Source: Steroidobacteraceae bacterium (GTDB lineage: Bacteria > Pseudomonadota > Gammaproteobacteria > Steroidobacterales > Steroidobacteraceae). Taken from it: a DNA stretch of 64,000 bases. Both the position numbers and the translations under genes were made by a program. Where the stretch lies: NCBI GenBank assembly GCA_025458905.1, contig JALORN010000013.1, forward strand, positions 1-64,000, written 5' to 3'. A model generated the notes under the pieces. It saw nothing but the letters and a program-made list of their open reading frames with translations, made no database searches and was not told the DNA's origin. This document shows, piece by piece, positions 8,593-16,959 of the stretch (within the stretch, counting starts at the first letter, position 1; every line of letters starts with the position of its first letter).

Positions 8593-9117
8593 TCATCGCT
8601 GCGAAGCCAGCAAGGCACGCAGCTGCGCCTCGAAGCGCTCGGTGCGCGCCTCGCCGTCGTGCAACTCGCCGATGGCGGTCGCGGCGATGCGGCCCTGCCG
8701 ATCGACCAGGTAGAACGCCGGCCAGTACCGGTTGTTCATGAGGTTCCAGTAGGCGAAGTCGGGGTCCAGCATCACGGGATACCGGATGCCGAGTTCGCGT
8801 ACGGCGCGCGCCACGTTCGCCGGCACGCGTTCGTGCGCGAATTCGGGCGTGTGGATCGCCACCACCACCAGGCCCTGCGCTGCGTAGGCTGCCGCAGTCG
8901 TCTCGAGCCAGGGCAGCGTGTTGCGACAGTTGCTGCAGCCGAAGGTCCAGAACTCCAGCAGCACGACCTTGCCGCGAAGCCCTGCCAGCGACAGCGGCGG
9001 GGAGTTGATCCACGCGGCGGGTTCTTGGGCGGTGAAGGGTGGGGCGAGAGGTCGCTCCGCCGCCAGGCTGTCGGACGCCAGCACGAGGAGACCCGCGAGC
9101 AGCAAGGGGATGCGCAT
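8593..9117 (-). CDS. TlpA-like thioredoxin-fold thiol-disulfide protein
   Basis: A 174-residue protein with a signal peptide (first ~20 residues, ending SLAAE). It has a TlpA/AhpC-TSA domain: LRGKVVLLEFWTFGCSNCRNTLPWL places the redox CSNC motif near residue 61. It also has VVVAIHTPEF, YPVMLDPDFAYWNLMNNRYWPAFYLVDRQG with the cis-proline region, and GRIAATAIGELH. It should act in the periplasm as a reductant or oxidase of protein thiols. It is probably co-transcribed with the exported SDR gene just upstream (gap 87 bases). Confidence 0.9.
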   Translation of the reverse strand: MRIPLLLAGLLVLASDSLAAERPLAPPFTAQEPAAWINSPPLSLAGLRGKVVLLEFWTFGCSNCRNTLPWLETTAAAYAAQGLVVVAIHTPEFAHERVPANVARAVRELGIRYPVMLDPDFAYWNLMNNRYWPAFYLVDRQGRIAATAIGELHDGEARTERFEAQLRALLASQR

Positions 9118-9204
9118 GTCCAGTTGACCGGCGCAGGCGCCGCGATATTTCCGTCGCGAGCGCGATACTCCTGCGGGCGGGTCGGTCTTGCCAGCTCTCG
9201 AGCG

Positions 9205-10032
9205 CTACTCGCGCGGCATCCTGCCGAACGAGCGGCTCCAGTCGGCGACGGCCGGCGCTGTGCCGCTGGCGACCGAGAACGTGCGGTTCGCGGCAGCCGG
9301 CAGCGCGGCCGCGGTGATCACGACGGTCGCGAGGTCGTCGCGGTTGATGACCATGCCGCGCTGGTACTTGTCGCGCGGGAACATCCGGATCGGCCTCAGG
9401 CCACCCGGGGAATCGTCGATGGCTGCGGGGCCGACGATCACGTACTCGAGGCCGGAGCTCATCAGCGCTTCCTCGGCACGCTTCTTCCAGATCAGCACGT
9501 TGCCGCCGATGTAGTTCAGGAAGTGATTCTTCTGCCCCGAGGAGGACGAGGTGATGATCACGAAGCGCTTCACCCCGGCGGCCTTGGCGGCGCGTGCGAG
9601 ATTGACCGTGCCCTCATAGTCGACGCGCTCGGGGCGGTTGCCGCCGACCGGCATCGAGGTGGCCACGGCCGAGATCACGACGTCGACGCCCTGGAAGGCC
9701 GCGGCCAGGGTCTCGGGCTTCGTGACGTCGGCCTCGACCCAGTCGAACTGGTCGCCGACCTCGGCGCGCGCCGCCGCTGCGTCGCGGGTCATGCCGCGTG
9801 CCTTGATGCCGAGCTGTACCAGCTGGCGCAGCACCACGCGGCCGTTGCGGCCGCTCGCGCCCGCGACCAGCACGGTCCTGGTGCGGAGCAAGCCGAGCGC
9901 CTCGGCGCCGACCAGCTCGCCCGGAGGCAGCGGCGCAGCGACCGCCGGTGCGGCGGGTGCGAGCGTCATGAGGGTGGTGGCGACAATTGCTACGAAGACT
10001 GCCGTGGCCGGTCGCAGGCGGTTCTCGGTCAT
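9205..10032 (-). CDS. Exported NAD(P)-binding atypical SDR (NmrA/NAD(P)H-binding family)
   Basis: A 275-residue protein. A hydrophobic, Ala-rich N-terminus (to ~residue 33) looks like a signal peptide. A Rossmann fold follows with VLVAGASGRNGRVV (TGxxGxxG-like) near residue 54, then DWVEADVTKPETLAAAFQGVDVVISAV and VKRFVIITSSSS. This is the pattern of atypical SDRs such as PF13460 members. An NAD(P)-binding protein behind a signal peptide is unusual but known in this family in proteobacteria. Substrate unknown. It is transcribed with the TlpA-like gene downstream. Confidence 0.85.
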   Translation of the reverse strand: MTENRLRPATAVFVAIVATTLMTLAPAAPAVAAPLPPGELVGAEALGLLRTRTVLVAGASGRNGRVVLRQLVQLGIKARGMTRDAAAARAEVGDQFDWVEADVTKPETLAAAFQGVDVVISAVATSMPVGGNRPERVDYEGTVNLARAAKAAGVKRFVIITSSSSGQKNHFLNYIGGNVLIWKKRAEEALMSSGLEYVIVGPAAIDDSPGGLRPIRMFPRDKYQRGMVINRDDLATVVITAAALPAAANRTFSVASGTAPAVADWSRSFGRMPRE

Positions 10033-10401
10033 CGGTACACCCCTCTCACTCCTGGATCATCTGACGGTCGGGTGCCGTGGGCCCCGTCCAGGGCTGCGGC
10101 AGGGAAGGAGGATTGCACACGTTTGCAGCGGAGTCGAATGGCGGCAGCTGCAGTCACGCCCGTGTGGACCCGCGCTCCCTGGTGCTGCCGGAGCTGGCGC
10201 CGGGGTTCGTCGAGGGTGCGATCGGGTATTGCACGGGGCCTTCGGTGGAGGCAGAAGTCTCCCGGACCTCGGTAGCGCAGACGCAGATGACTCTGCATGG
10301 TGGGTGGCAAACAGGGCAAACGCACCCGAAACGGCTGGTTCCCGCATTGGCCGCCAGCGCTATTCTGTCGCCTCCCGCCGCCACCACGCGTTCCAGCCTG
10401 T
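10033..10401. other. Intergenic region upstream of coiled-coil paralogue 2
   Basis: About 370 bases between the start of the exported SDR (minus strand) and the second DUF1640-like gene (plus strand). A GGAAGGAGG stretch at ~10103 resembles a ribosome site but has no credible gene after it. I see no other gene, RNA or clear promoter. Confidence 0.4.
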
Positions 10402-10656
10402 ATGTCCTGCCTCTACTCGCTCTATGATGCCTTGGTCAGCATCAACGTCCCGTCCGATGAGGCGCGGGCCGTGGTCGATGCCATGGAGCGAGACATGCTC
10501 ACGCATCTGGCGACCAAGTCCGACATCGAGAACCTGCGTGTCATCACCAAGGCGGAGATGGAACTGCTCCGTTCCTCCATGACGGTCAGGCTTGGCTCGA
10601 TGTTCGTCGTGGGCTTGAGCCTCCTCTTCGCGGCGCTGAAGCTCACAGGGCCTTGA
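10402..10656 (+). CDS. DUF1640/CCDC90-like coiled-coil membrane protein, paralogue 2 (short form)
   Basis: An 84-residue protein. The N-terminal 33 residues (MSCLYSLYDALVSINVPSDEARAVVDAMERDML) and the C-terminal anchor (SMTVRLGSMFVVGLSLLFAALKLT) are nearly identical to the paralogues at 8113 and 16960. The coiled coil between them is reduced to one unit (DIENLRVITKAEMELLRS). Its last 14 bases overlap the end of the convergent DUF2075 helicase gene. It is therefore the minimal version of the family in this window. Confidence 0.8.
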   Translation: MSCLYSLYDALVSINVPSDEARAVVDAMERDMLTHLATKSDIENLRVITKAEMELLRSSMTVRLGSMFVVGLSLLFAALKLTGP

Positions 10657-12736
10657 TGCCCGCCGCCCGGAGATACCGCCAGGTCTCGTCGTAGTGGGAC
10701 GGTAGCCGCGTCGGGTCCGCGCTGTCGCCTGGCGGCACGAACACCACCATCCCCTGCCGCGCGCGCGTCAGCAGCACGCGATACGCGTTCTTCAGATAGT
10801 TCCGGTTATCCGGGCTGTGGATGTTGACCCACCGGTCGCCCCGGAAGTCGTGGCAACTCCACCCGCTGCCCTCCGCCGGCGCCTTCGCGCGGAAGTCCCC
10901 GTCCCAGGTGACGCAGGCCCAGTCGAGCTCGAGCCCCTGTACCTGGAACTCCGTGGCGCAGTCCTCGAGGTACCAACTCGAGCGCACGTCGGTGCGATCG
11001 TTGAGGAACCACTGCACCGGGTCGACGCTGACGCGGATGTCGATCGCATAGGGCTTGAGGCGCATGGCTTTCGACGAGGCGAGGAGGCCGTACTGCTCGT
11101 TGCCGCGCGCCCGTTCGCGCACCCAGGCCTTGGCCTTGTCGAGGTCGCGGGTGATGACGATGGGGTAGCGGTCCTTGAACGATTGGTACGCGGCGGCGGC
11201 GCCCTCGCGGTCGCAGTCGAGCAGTGCCTTGACGAAGGCCGAGACGCGCTCGGCGCGGAACGAGCGCATCGAGACGTGGAGGTGCAGGGCCTGCTCGTCG
11301 AGGTGCACGTTGGGGCGTGTGCGGATGAGCTCGAGCGCGTGGCCGGCGGCGTACTCGCCGTCCACGAGCTGCGAGGAGACGTGCAGGTGCCAGTGCGGGA
11401 AGTGGGTGGTCGCGGCCTGCAGCCACTCGGCGATGCCGGCCTCGCCGGTGTGGATCTCCTGGCCGCCGCCGACCAGGCAGACGATCACCGCCCAGTCGGT
11501 ATGGCGATCCATGTACTGAATCAGGAACTCGGGCTCGGAGTGCGCGAAGTCGGGGATGCCCTTGCGCTGCTTCATGAAGTTCGCGGCCTTGGCACGGTTC
11601 CAGGCGCGCTGCGCCTCGTCGAAGATCACGACGTGGTCGGCGGGTGGCCCGGGATGGCGCAGGGCCTCGTCACGGAAGTGATGGACGTTCTGGATGAAGG
11701 CCTTGACCGGCTTGCCTGCGTTCGCCTTGGAGATGCGCTCGCAGCGGGCCTTGCGGCGCTCGACGTCGTCGCGGGTCAGCGCCTCGCGCAGCACCGCGAC
11801 CAGCGGGCCGTTGCCGGAGAGGAAGACCGCATGCGAAGCGGGCGAAAAAGGGGACGGATTTATTTTCGGCTCGCCGAAAATAAATCCGTCCCCTTTTTCG
11901 CTTGCCTCGCGGTGCTGGGTGGCGAGGTTCAGGCCGACGAGGGTCTTGCCGGCGCCGGGGACGCCGGTAACGAAGCAGAGGATCTTGCGGCGCCGCGTCC
12001 GGGCCTCCTCGACCAGGGACTCGAGGCGCTGCGAGGTGAGGTGCAGGTTCGTGGCACCGGCGTCGTGGCGGGCGATCGCGTGGACGGAGTGCTGGGCGTA
12101 GAGGGCGCGGGCGGCTTCGACGATGGTAGGGGTGGGGCGGTAGGGCGCGGCGCTCCAGGCTGCGGCATCTTGCGAGGCGACCGTGGGGTCGCTGACGGCC
12201 GGGCGAAGTGCCTGGAGCCTGGCAAGCATCGCGCACATCGCGCCGGCGGGGACCGCGACCGGCCGGGCCACTTGGTCGGCAGCAAAATCGAGCGAAAACA
12301 AATCTGATCTACTTTCGCTTTCCGTGGCGACCAGGATCGGGACGATGGCCCGCCCGTGGCTCGCCTCGTGGAAGTTCTTGAGGTCGAGCGCATAGTCCCA
12401 GGCCTGGTCGAGCGCCGAGCGCTCGATCCGCGCCTGGCCCACCTTGAACTCGATCACCACCACGACCCCACCGAGCAGCAGCACCGCATCGATACGCCGG
12501 CCCATGCGCGGGATGGTGAACTCGAGGAACACGGCACCCGCGCGACAGGGCGCCAGCCAGGACTTCAGCAGCGCGATTTCGGCGAGCCAGGCTTGCGCCT
12601 GCGCGGGCTCCACCGCATGGTCGCCGCTGCCCCGGGTCAGGGCACCGAGGATGCTGTCGGGGGTGGCCGCCAGGAAGTCGGGGATGGCTGCGTCGTACCA
12701 GGCTCGGGGGAGGCGGTTGGCGGGAACGGACGCCAT
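10643..12736 (-). CDS. PD-(D/E)XK nuclease-DUF2075 helicase, with in-frame inverted-repeat insertion
   Basis: A 697-residue protein. The N-terminal nuclease-like core is GRRIDAVLLLGGVVVVIEFK (D83, E96, K98). The DUF2075 helicase domain has Walker A GVPGAGKT at 258-265, VVIFDEAQRAW as Walker B, LVGGGQEIHTGE, FQVQGLELDWACV and NAYRVLLTRARQG. About residues 279-298 (EKGDGFIFGEPKINPSPFS) are encoded entirely by a perfect 60-base inverted repeat at 11842-11901. It falls between Walker A and the FLSGNGPLV block, so the protein carries an added loop without loss of frame. It lies 18 bases after the PlsC-like gene on the same strand and meets DUF1640-like paralogue 2 tail to tail. Role unknown; nuclease-helicase of defence or repair type. 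Confidence 0.9.
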   Translation of the reverse strand: MASVPANRLPRAWYDAAIPDFLAATPDSILGALTRGSGDHAVEPAQAQAWLAEIALLKSWLAPCRAGAVFLEFTIPRMGRRIDAVLLLGGVVVVIEFKVGQARIERSALDQAWDYALDLKNFHEASHGRAIVPILVATESESRSDLFSLDFAADQVARPVAVPAGAMCAMLARLQALRPAVSDPTVASQDAAAWSAAPYRPTPTIVEAARALYAQHSVHAIARHDAGATNLHLTSQRLESLVEEARTRRRKILCFVTGVPGAGKTLVGLNLATQHREASEKGDGFIFGEPKINPSPFSPASHAVFLSGNGPLVAVLREALTRDDVERRKARCERISKANAGKPVKAFIQNVHHFRDEALRHPGPPADHVVIFDEAQRAWNRAKAANFMKQRKGIPDFAHSEPEFLIQYMDRHTDWAVIVCLVGGGQEIHTGEAGIAEWLQAATTHFPHWHLHVSSQLVDGEYAAGHALELIRTRPNVHLDEQALHLHVSMRSFRAERVSAFVKALLDCDREGAAAAYQSFKDRYPIVITRDLDKAKAWVRERARGNEQYGLLASSKAMRLKPYAIDIRVSVDPVQWFLNDRTDVRSSWYLEDCATEFQVQGLELDWACVTWDGDFRAKAPAEGSGWSCHDFRGDRWVNIHSPDNRNYLKNAYRVLLTRARQGMVVFVPPGDSADPTRLPSHYDETWRYLRAAGIKAL
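11842..11901. repeat. Perfect inverted-repeat element inside a helicase gene
   Basis: Two 29-base arms (11842-11870 and 11873-11901) are exact reverse complements around a 2-base centre. The core GGGGACGGATTTATTTTC is shared with the elements at 19187, 22008, 25322-25452 and 27190. Its length (60 = 20 x 3) keeps the helicase frame open. It is probably a REP/MITE-like element; no transposase is in the window. Confidence 0.9.
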
Positions 12737-12754
12737 TTGTAGAGGATAACTCGC

Positions 12755-13708
12755 TCAACCGACATCGACCGGGACAGGTTCCAGGAGGGGCCGGTCGACA
12801 CCGTGGGCCACCCCGGCCTGCCACTCCGGGTCGAGCTCGAAGCGGAACCCTGGCCACTCGCCATCGCGCGCCGCGTCGTAATGCCGGGGCGGGGGCGTCC
12901 CCGGCGCGAGGGCTGCGCCTTTGGTGAGCCGCTGCACTCGCCGCCGCAGCGCATCCGGCTCCGCGAGTCGCGTCTCCGTCGCGCCGATCGGCGGCAGGAC
13001 CTGCACCGCCACCCGCTGCCCATAGCGTAGCCGCGCCGAGAACGGATGCTCCCAGATTCGATGCGAACCGGTGATCGCGATCGGTAGCAGGGGCACGGCG
13101 AGTCGCCTGGCCAGATGGAAGGCGCCCGGCAGGAACGCGGTCTCGATGCCGAGGAGGCAGCCTTGGGGAAAGAGCAGCACGTGATCGCCGCTCTCGAGCG
13201 CCGCGCGTGCGGCACGCACCAGGCGGCGATAGGCCGTGGCGCCGGCTTCGGGCTCGATCGCGATGTGTCCGCAGCGCGCGAGGGCGGGGCCGATGTCGGG
13301 CCACTCGAACACTTCGCGGCGCGCGACGAAGCGCATCGGCAGCGGCAGCGTCGCGAGGCAGAGCGCGTCGGCCAGGCCTTCGTGCAGCGCGACGACCAGG
13401 CCCGGCGTGCGAGGCAGGTGTTGCAGGCCGGTCACCTGCAGGTCCACCTGAAGGTGGCGCAGCAATCGCTGCGAGGCAGCTCGCTGGGCTTCGGCGACGC
13501 GGGCGCGGGGCGCATCCTCGGGCAGCGCCGCCAGCCGGTGCAATTGCTGCTGCAGCAGTCGCCGCCCGCGCAGCGCGAAGCGCAGGGCATCCCACCACTT
13601 TCCGGCGTGGAACTCCGGCGCCGGTCCGCGCGGCGGGGTCGGAGCACTCGCGCGTGGGGCGCCCTTCCCGGCTCCTGTGGCGTCGTCAGGCTGGTGGTTG
13701 GGCCTCAC
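12755..13708 (-). CDS. PlsC-like lysophospholipid acyltransferase
   Basis: A 317-residue protein. The start is a GTG at 13708 that overlaps the stop of the SRPBCC gene by four bases (GTGA), indicating translational coupling. Acyltransferase motifs are visible: HEGLAD (HX4D catalytic pair), then AIEPEAGATAYRRLVRAA and LLFPQGCLLGIE. The last is motif III with Gln in place of the usual Glu of FPEG. LPIAITGSHRIWE is the family's motif IV region. The expected reaction is acyl transfer to a lysophospholipid or related acceptor at the inner membrane. About 100 residues of basic, helical sequence precede the core. The Glu-to-Gln change may alter substrate binding. Confidence 0.85.
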   Translation of the reverse strand: MRPNHQPDDATGAGKGAPRASAPTPPRGPAPEFHAGKWWDALRFALRGRRLLQQQLHRLAALPEDAPRARVAEAQRAASQRLLRHLQVDLQVTGLQHLPRTPGLVVALHEGLADALCLATLPLPMRFVARREVFEWPDIGPALARCGHIAIEPEAGATAYRRLVRAARAALESGDHVLLFPQGCLLGIETAFLPGAFHLARRLAVPLLPIAITGSHRIWEHPFSARLRYGQRVAVQVLPPIGATETRLAEPDALRRRVQRLTKGAALAPGTPPPRHYDAARDGEWPGFRFELDPEWQAGVAHGVDRPLLEPVPVDVG

Positions 13709-14328
13709 TGCGGCGCTTCCGCCTGCTTGCGCAGGGCTTCGAGCAGCGCCGGGATCTCGGACTTCAGGCCCCGCCGGTACAGCCACTGCGGCAGGTAGAA
13801 CCGCGGCCGCACGCGCACCCGGTAGGTCACGAGGGTCGAGACGCCGTCCGCGGCGAGCTCCAGGTTCCAGAGCCCGTCGTTCTCGAGAAGATCGCCGCTG
13901 ACGTTCGCGAACCGGACCTCGCGCCGGTCGCGGTAGCTGGCGCGGAACACGTAGTCGACGCGCGGTGCGTACCACCCGTAGTCCACCCGGTGCGCGATCA
14001 GCTGCTCGGCGCCGCCGGCCGTGGTCTCGAGCACCCGGCAGCTCACCATGAACGGCACCCAGCCCGGCGCGGCGGCGCAGTCGGTCATCACGGCGAAGAC
14101 CCGGTCGGGCGGCGCGGCGATGCGCACCGCGGCCCGTGCGAGGGCCGCGTCCTCGCCGCCCGCCGCCGGGTCGCGGTCGTCCGCGACCACGATCTCGCCG
14201 CGCTCGACGGCGGTCCGTTGCGACGGCGCGAGGGTCCAGGCCGCCGTGCGCCCCGGTCCCGACGCCAGGCCCAGCAGCGCTGCGGCAAGCGCCGCGGCGA
14301 GCCATCGTGACTTGGAGAGAGCTGGCAT
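13705..14328 (-). CDS. SRPBCC (START/polyketide-cyclase-like) exported protein
   Basis: A 207-residue protein with a signal peptide (PALSKSRWLAAALAAALLGLA). An ATG five codons upstream (14343) is an alternative start. After ~45 residues an SRPBCC helix-grip fold begins: VRIAAPPDRVFAVMTDCAAAPGWVPFM, then ISC-like SCRVLE, YVFRASYRDRREVRF, LWNLELAADGVSTLVTYRVRVRP. Such domains bind lipids or hydrophobic ligands. It is translationally coupled to a PlsC-like acyltransferase, so a lipid-related role is likely. It is transcribed divergently from the DUF547 gene. Confidence 0.8.
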   Translation of the reverse strand: MPALSKSRWLAAALAAALLGLASGPGRTAAWTLAPSQRTAVERGEIVVADDRDPAAGGEDAALARAAVRIAAPPDRVFAVMTDCAAAPGWVPFMVSCRVLETTAGGAEQLIAHRVDYGWYAPRVDYVFRASYRDRREVRFANVSGDLLENDGLWNLELAADGVSTLVTYRVRVRPRFYLPQWLYRRGLKSEIPALLEALRKQAEAPQ

Positions 14329-14466
14329 GGTCGCGCCGTTCATCGAAGACAGGGACCGTAGGTCGCCCCTGTATATTGCACGGCGGGGCGTCCGGGTCGA
14401 CCCGCGGCAAGGGTTCGGCGGCGGAACCTCTCCTCGTCCAGCCATGCAACGGGTGTCGCGAGAGCC

Positions 14467-15348
14467 ATGAGTGTCGCGTGTTCGGGGTCGGTCCTGGCGG
14501 CGTGGCTGCCGTCATGGGCGCTGGCCTGGCTGTTCGTCGTCGCCATGCCGGGCCCGATGGCGCAGGCGGCGGGGTTCGACCACTCGCACCAGGCGTTCTC
14601 GGCGCTGCTGGCGCGGCACGTGCGCTGGAACGAGGCGGGCACGGCCAGCGCGGTCGACTATGCGGGTCTCGCGCGGGAGCGGCCGCGCCTCGATGCGTAT
14701 ACGACGTCGCTCTCGGCCGTGGTGATGCAGGAGTACGCGGGCTGGAGCCTCGTGCAGCGCCGCGCCTTCCTGATCAACGCCTACAACGCCTTCACGCTGC
14801 AGCTGATCCTGACGCGTTATCCGGCACTCGAGTCGATCCGCGACCTCGGCAACATCGTCTTCGACTCGCCGTGGAAGCGACGCTTCTTCGACCTGCTCGG
14901 GCAGCGGCGCCATCTCGACGAGATCGAGCACGGCCTGCTGCGCGGTGCGCCGGACTTCGACGAGCCTCGCATCCACTTCGCCGTGAACTGCGCGTCGGTC
15001 GGCTGCCCGGCGCTGCGGCCGGAAGCCTACCGGGCCGACCGGCTCGACGCCCAGCTCGAGGACCAGACGCGTCGCTTCCTGCGCGACCGCTCGCGCAACC
15101 GGTTCGACGCCGCGCCGACGCCCGTGGCGCGGATCTCGCCGATCTTCCGCTGGTATCGCGGCGACTTCGAGGCCGGGCATCGTGGCGTCGCTTCGCTGGA
15201 GGCGTTCCTCGCGCTGCGTGCGGAGGCGTTGGCGGATACGGCGGGCGATCGCGCTCGCGTGGCGTCGGGGCGCTTCTCGATCCGCTACACCGACTATTCC
15301 TGGGCCCTCAACGACGTGCGCGTCGTCGACGGAGTGCGCCGCCCTTAG
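14467..15348 (+). CDS. DUF547 domain exported protein
   Basis: A 293-residue protein with a signal peptide (cut near QAAGF, residue ~35). It has the DUF547 signature: LINAYNAFTLQLIL, SPWKRRFFDLLGQRRHLDEIEHGLLR, HFAVNCASVGCPALRPEAY and the closing YTDYSWALND. The conserved Cys and His in the NCASVGCP block suggest a transglutaminase/cysteine-protease-like fold, but no enzyme activity is established for the family. It is divergent from the SRPBCC-PlsC pair (138-base gap). Confidence 0.9.
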   Translation: MSVACSGSVLAAWLPSWALAWLFVVAMPGPMAQAAGFDHSHQAFSALLARHVRWNEAGTASAVDYAGLARERPRLDAYTTSLSAVVMQEYAGWSLVQRRAFLINAYNAFTLQLILTRYPALESIRDLGNIVFDSPWKRRFFDLLGQRRHLDEIEHGLLRGAPDFDEPRIHFAVNCASVGCPALRPEAYRADRLDAQLEDQTRRFLRDRSRNRFDAAPTPVARISPIFRWYRGDFEAGHRGVASLEAFLALRAEALADTAGDRARVASGRFSIRYTDYSWALNDVRVVDGVRRP

Positions 15349-15483
15349 TGCCGCGGTAAGATCCCGCCGCGCACCGTCGCCACGACCGGTCGCCCGGGTT
15401 CGAGAGGCGCTGCAGCGGGCTTCGCCCGTCACGCTCGGCCCTGGACTCTCGTGCAAGGGCGCCTCTCCAGGGAGGCGATCTGC

Positions 15484-16206
15484 ATGGGCAATCCGAGTTC
15501 GTCCCGCCGCGTCGGCCGCATCGCGGGCCTGTGGCGGTATCCGGTCAAGTCGATGGCGGCGGAGACGCTGGCGCAGGCCGAAGTGTCCTGGTTCGGTGTC
15601 GCAGGCGACCGTCGTTGGGCCTTCGTGCGGCCGGACGTGCCGCAGAGTGGCTTTCCCTGGTTCACCTTGCGCGAGCAGGCCGCACTGAACGCGTACCGGC
15701 CGCGTTTCGTCGATGCGGCGTCACCCGACAGGTCGCGCACGGTGGTGCGCACGCCGTCGGGTGCCGAGCTGGAGGTCACCGATCCGGCCCTCCGCCAGGA
15801 GCTGGGCGGCGATGGACTGCAGGTGATCCGCCAGGATCGCGGCATCTTCGACACGTTCCCGCTCGCGCTGATCACCACGCAGACCATTGCCAGCCTGTCC
15901 GCCACGGTCGGCGTCCCGCTGGACGTGCAGCGCTTCAGGCCGAACCTGCTGGTCGAGGCCGACGGCGACGCGCCGTGGCCCGAGGACGACTGGGTCGGCG
16001 AGGTGCTGCGGATCGGCACGATGCGGATGCGCGTGGACAAGCGCGATGGTCGCTGTGTCGTGATCACGATCGACCCGCGGACGGGCGAGCGCAGTCCCGC
16101 GATCCTGCGTGCGGTTGCGCAGCAGCGTGGAGGGTGCCTCGGGGTGTATGGCAGCACCGTCGAACCGGGTCGCGTGGGCGTGGGCGACGAGGTGTGGATC
16201 GACTAG
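15484..16206 (+). CDS. MOSC domain protein
   Basis: A 240-residue protein. The ATG at 15484 follows a GGGAGG ribosome site. The N-terminal MOSC_N barrel (IAGLWRYPVKSMAAE, GVAGDRRWAFV) leads to the MOSC domain: TQTIASLSATVGVPLDVQRFRPNLLVEADG, WVGEVLRIG, and RCVVITIDPRTGE with the conserved Cys, then GVYGSTVEPGRVGVGDEVWI. Relatives (YcbX/mARC type) carry the molybdenum cofactor and reduce N-hydroxylated compounds. The redox partner is not visible here; there is no C-terminal ferredoxin domain as in YcbX. Confidence 0.9.
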   Translation: MGNPSSSRRVGRIAGLWRYPVKSMAAETLAQAEVSWFGVAGDRRWAFVRPDVPQSGFPWFTLREQAALNAYRPRFVDAASPDRSRTVVRTPSGAELEVTDPALRQELGGDGLQVIRQDRGIFDTFPLALITTQTIASLSATVGVPLDVQRFRPNLLVEADGDAPWPEDDWVGEVLRIGTMRMRVDKRDGRCVVITIDPRTGERSPAILRAVAQQRGGCLGVYGSTVEPGRVGVGDEVWID

Positions 16207-16290
16207 CGTGGGCGAGAACGACGCAGGGGCCGGCGTCAGTCGGGCTGACGACGAACACAGGGTTCGACCGAACAACTGCGGAGGTGTGCG

Positions 16291-16752
16291 ATGCATGAAG
16301 ACTCATCCGGGCTGACGGTGCGACGGCTGCGGACCGGGGATGAGCATCGGGCCGCGGACCTGTTCGCGATGATGTCGGCCGTGTTCGAGGAGGGTGAGCA
16401 GGCGGCGCGACTCGACCCCGACTACGTGCGCCGCCTGCTCGCGCGCGAGGACTTCCTCGCCGTCGCGGCCTTCGAGGACGGCCAGGTGGTCGGGGGCGTG
16501 ACGGGCCACGTGTTGCCGATGACGCGGAGCCACTCGTCCGAGCTGTTCATCTACGACCTCGCGGTCCGCGTCGACCGGCAGCGCCGCGGCGTGGGACGCG
16601 CGCTGGTGCTGGCGATCCGGCAACTCGCGGCGGCCGAGGGCATCGCGACGAGTTTCGTGGCGGCGGACGACGAGGACGGGCATGCGCTGGCGTTCTATCG
16701 CGCGATCGGGGGCGACGGGGCGCCGGTGACGGTGTTCACGTGGGCGGATTAG
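16291..16752 (+). CDS. GNAT acetyltransferase of the AAC(3)-I type
   Basis: A 153-residue protein with a strong ribosome site (GGAGGTG). It has a GNAT fold with DPDYVRRLLAREDFLAVAAFEDGQVVGGVTGHVLP, then SELFIYDLAVRVDRQRRGVGRALV (acetyl-CoA-binding motif A RxxGxG/A) and ADDEDGHALAFYRAIG. This block order and the IYDLAV phrase match the aminoglycoside 3-N-acetyltransferase I family (AacC1-like), so the substrate could be an aminoglycoside. A different small amine acceptor is equally possible from sequence alone. No mobile-element context is visible around it. Confidence 0.8.
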   Translation: MHEDSSGLTVRRLRTGDEHRAADLFAMMSAVFEEGEQAARLDPDYVRRLLAREDFLAVAAFEDGQVVGGVTGHVLPMTRSHSSELFIYDLAVRVDRQRRGVGRALVLAIRQLAAAEGIATSFVAADDEDGHALAFYRAIGGDGAPVTVFTWAD

Positions 16753-16811
16753 GCGCTGCTCTTCACTCGGGCTAACCGGTAGTTCGCGCAGGCTGCGCGT
16801 CGCCGACACAC

Positions 16812-16825
16812 GTTTCCGCGGAAAC
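16812..16825. promoter_or_regulatory. Perfect 14-base palindrome upstream of coiled-coil paralogue 3
   Basis: GTTTCCGCGGAAAC is an exact palindrome about 135 bases before the third DUF1640-like gene and 60 bases after the acetyltransferase. It could be an operator for a dimeric regulator. I found no second copy, so this is weak. Confidence 0.25.
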
Positions 16826-16959
16826 TTCGGATGTCGGAGCGGTGCTTCGAGCGCTGGAAAATTGGAAGAACAGGACAGAAACGGCGGGACGCGTTGCGTG
16901 GAGAAGAGGTTATTGTCTGGTCACGCCCACCGTCGTTCATGCCCGCCCGCTGCCACTGT

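Noticed and set aside
10077-10427. A 116-codon frame (MGPVQGCGREGG...) upstream of coiled-coil paralogue 2
   Set aside because: It overlaps the well-supported paralogue in another frame, has no recognisable domain and no ribosome site at its ATG.
12299-12320. Possible further remnant of the inverted-repeat element (AAAACAAATCTGATCTACTTTC) in the second DUF2075 gene
   Set aside because: Similarity to the element core is weak and there is no opposite arm; it could be ordinary coding sequence (SRSDLFSLDF).
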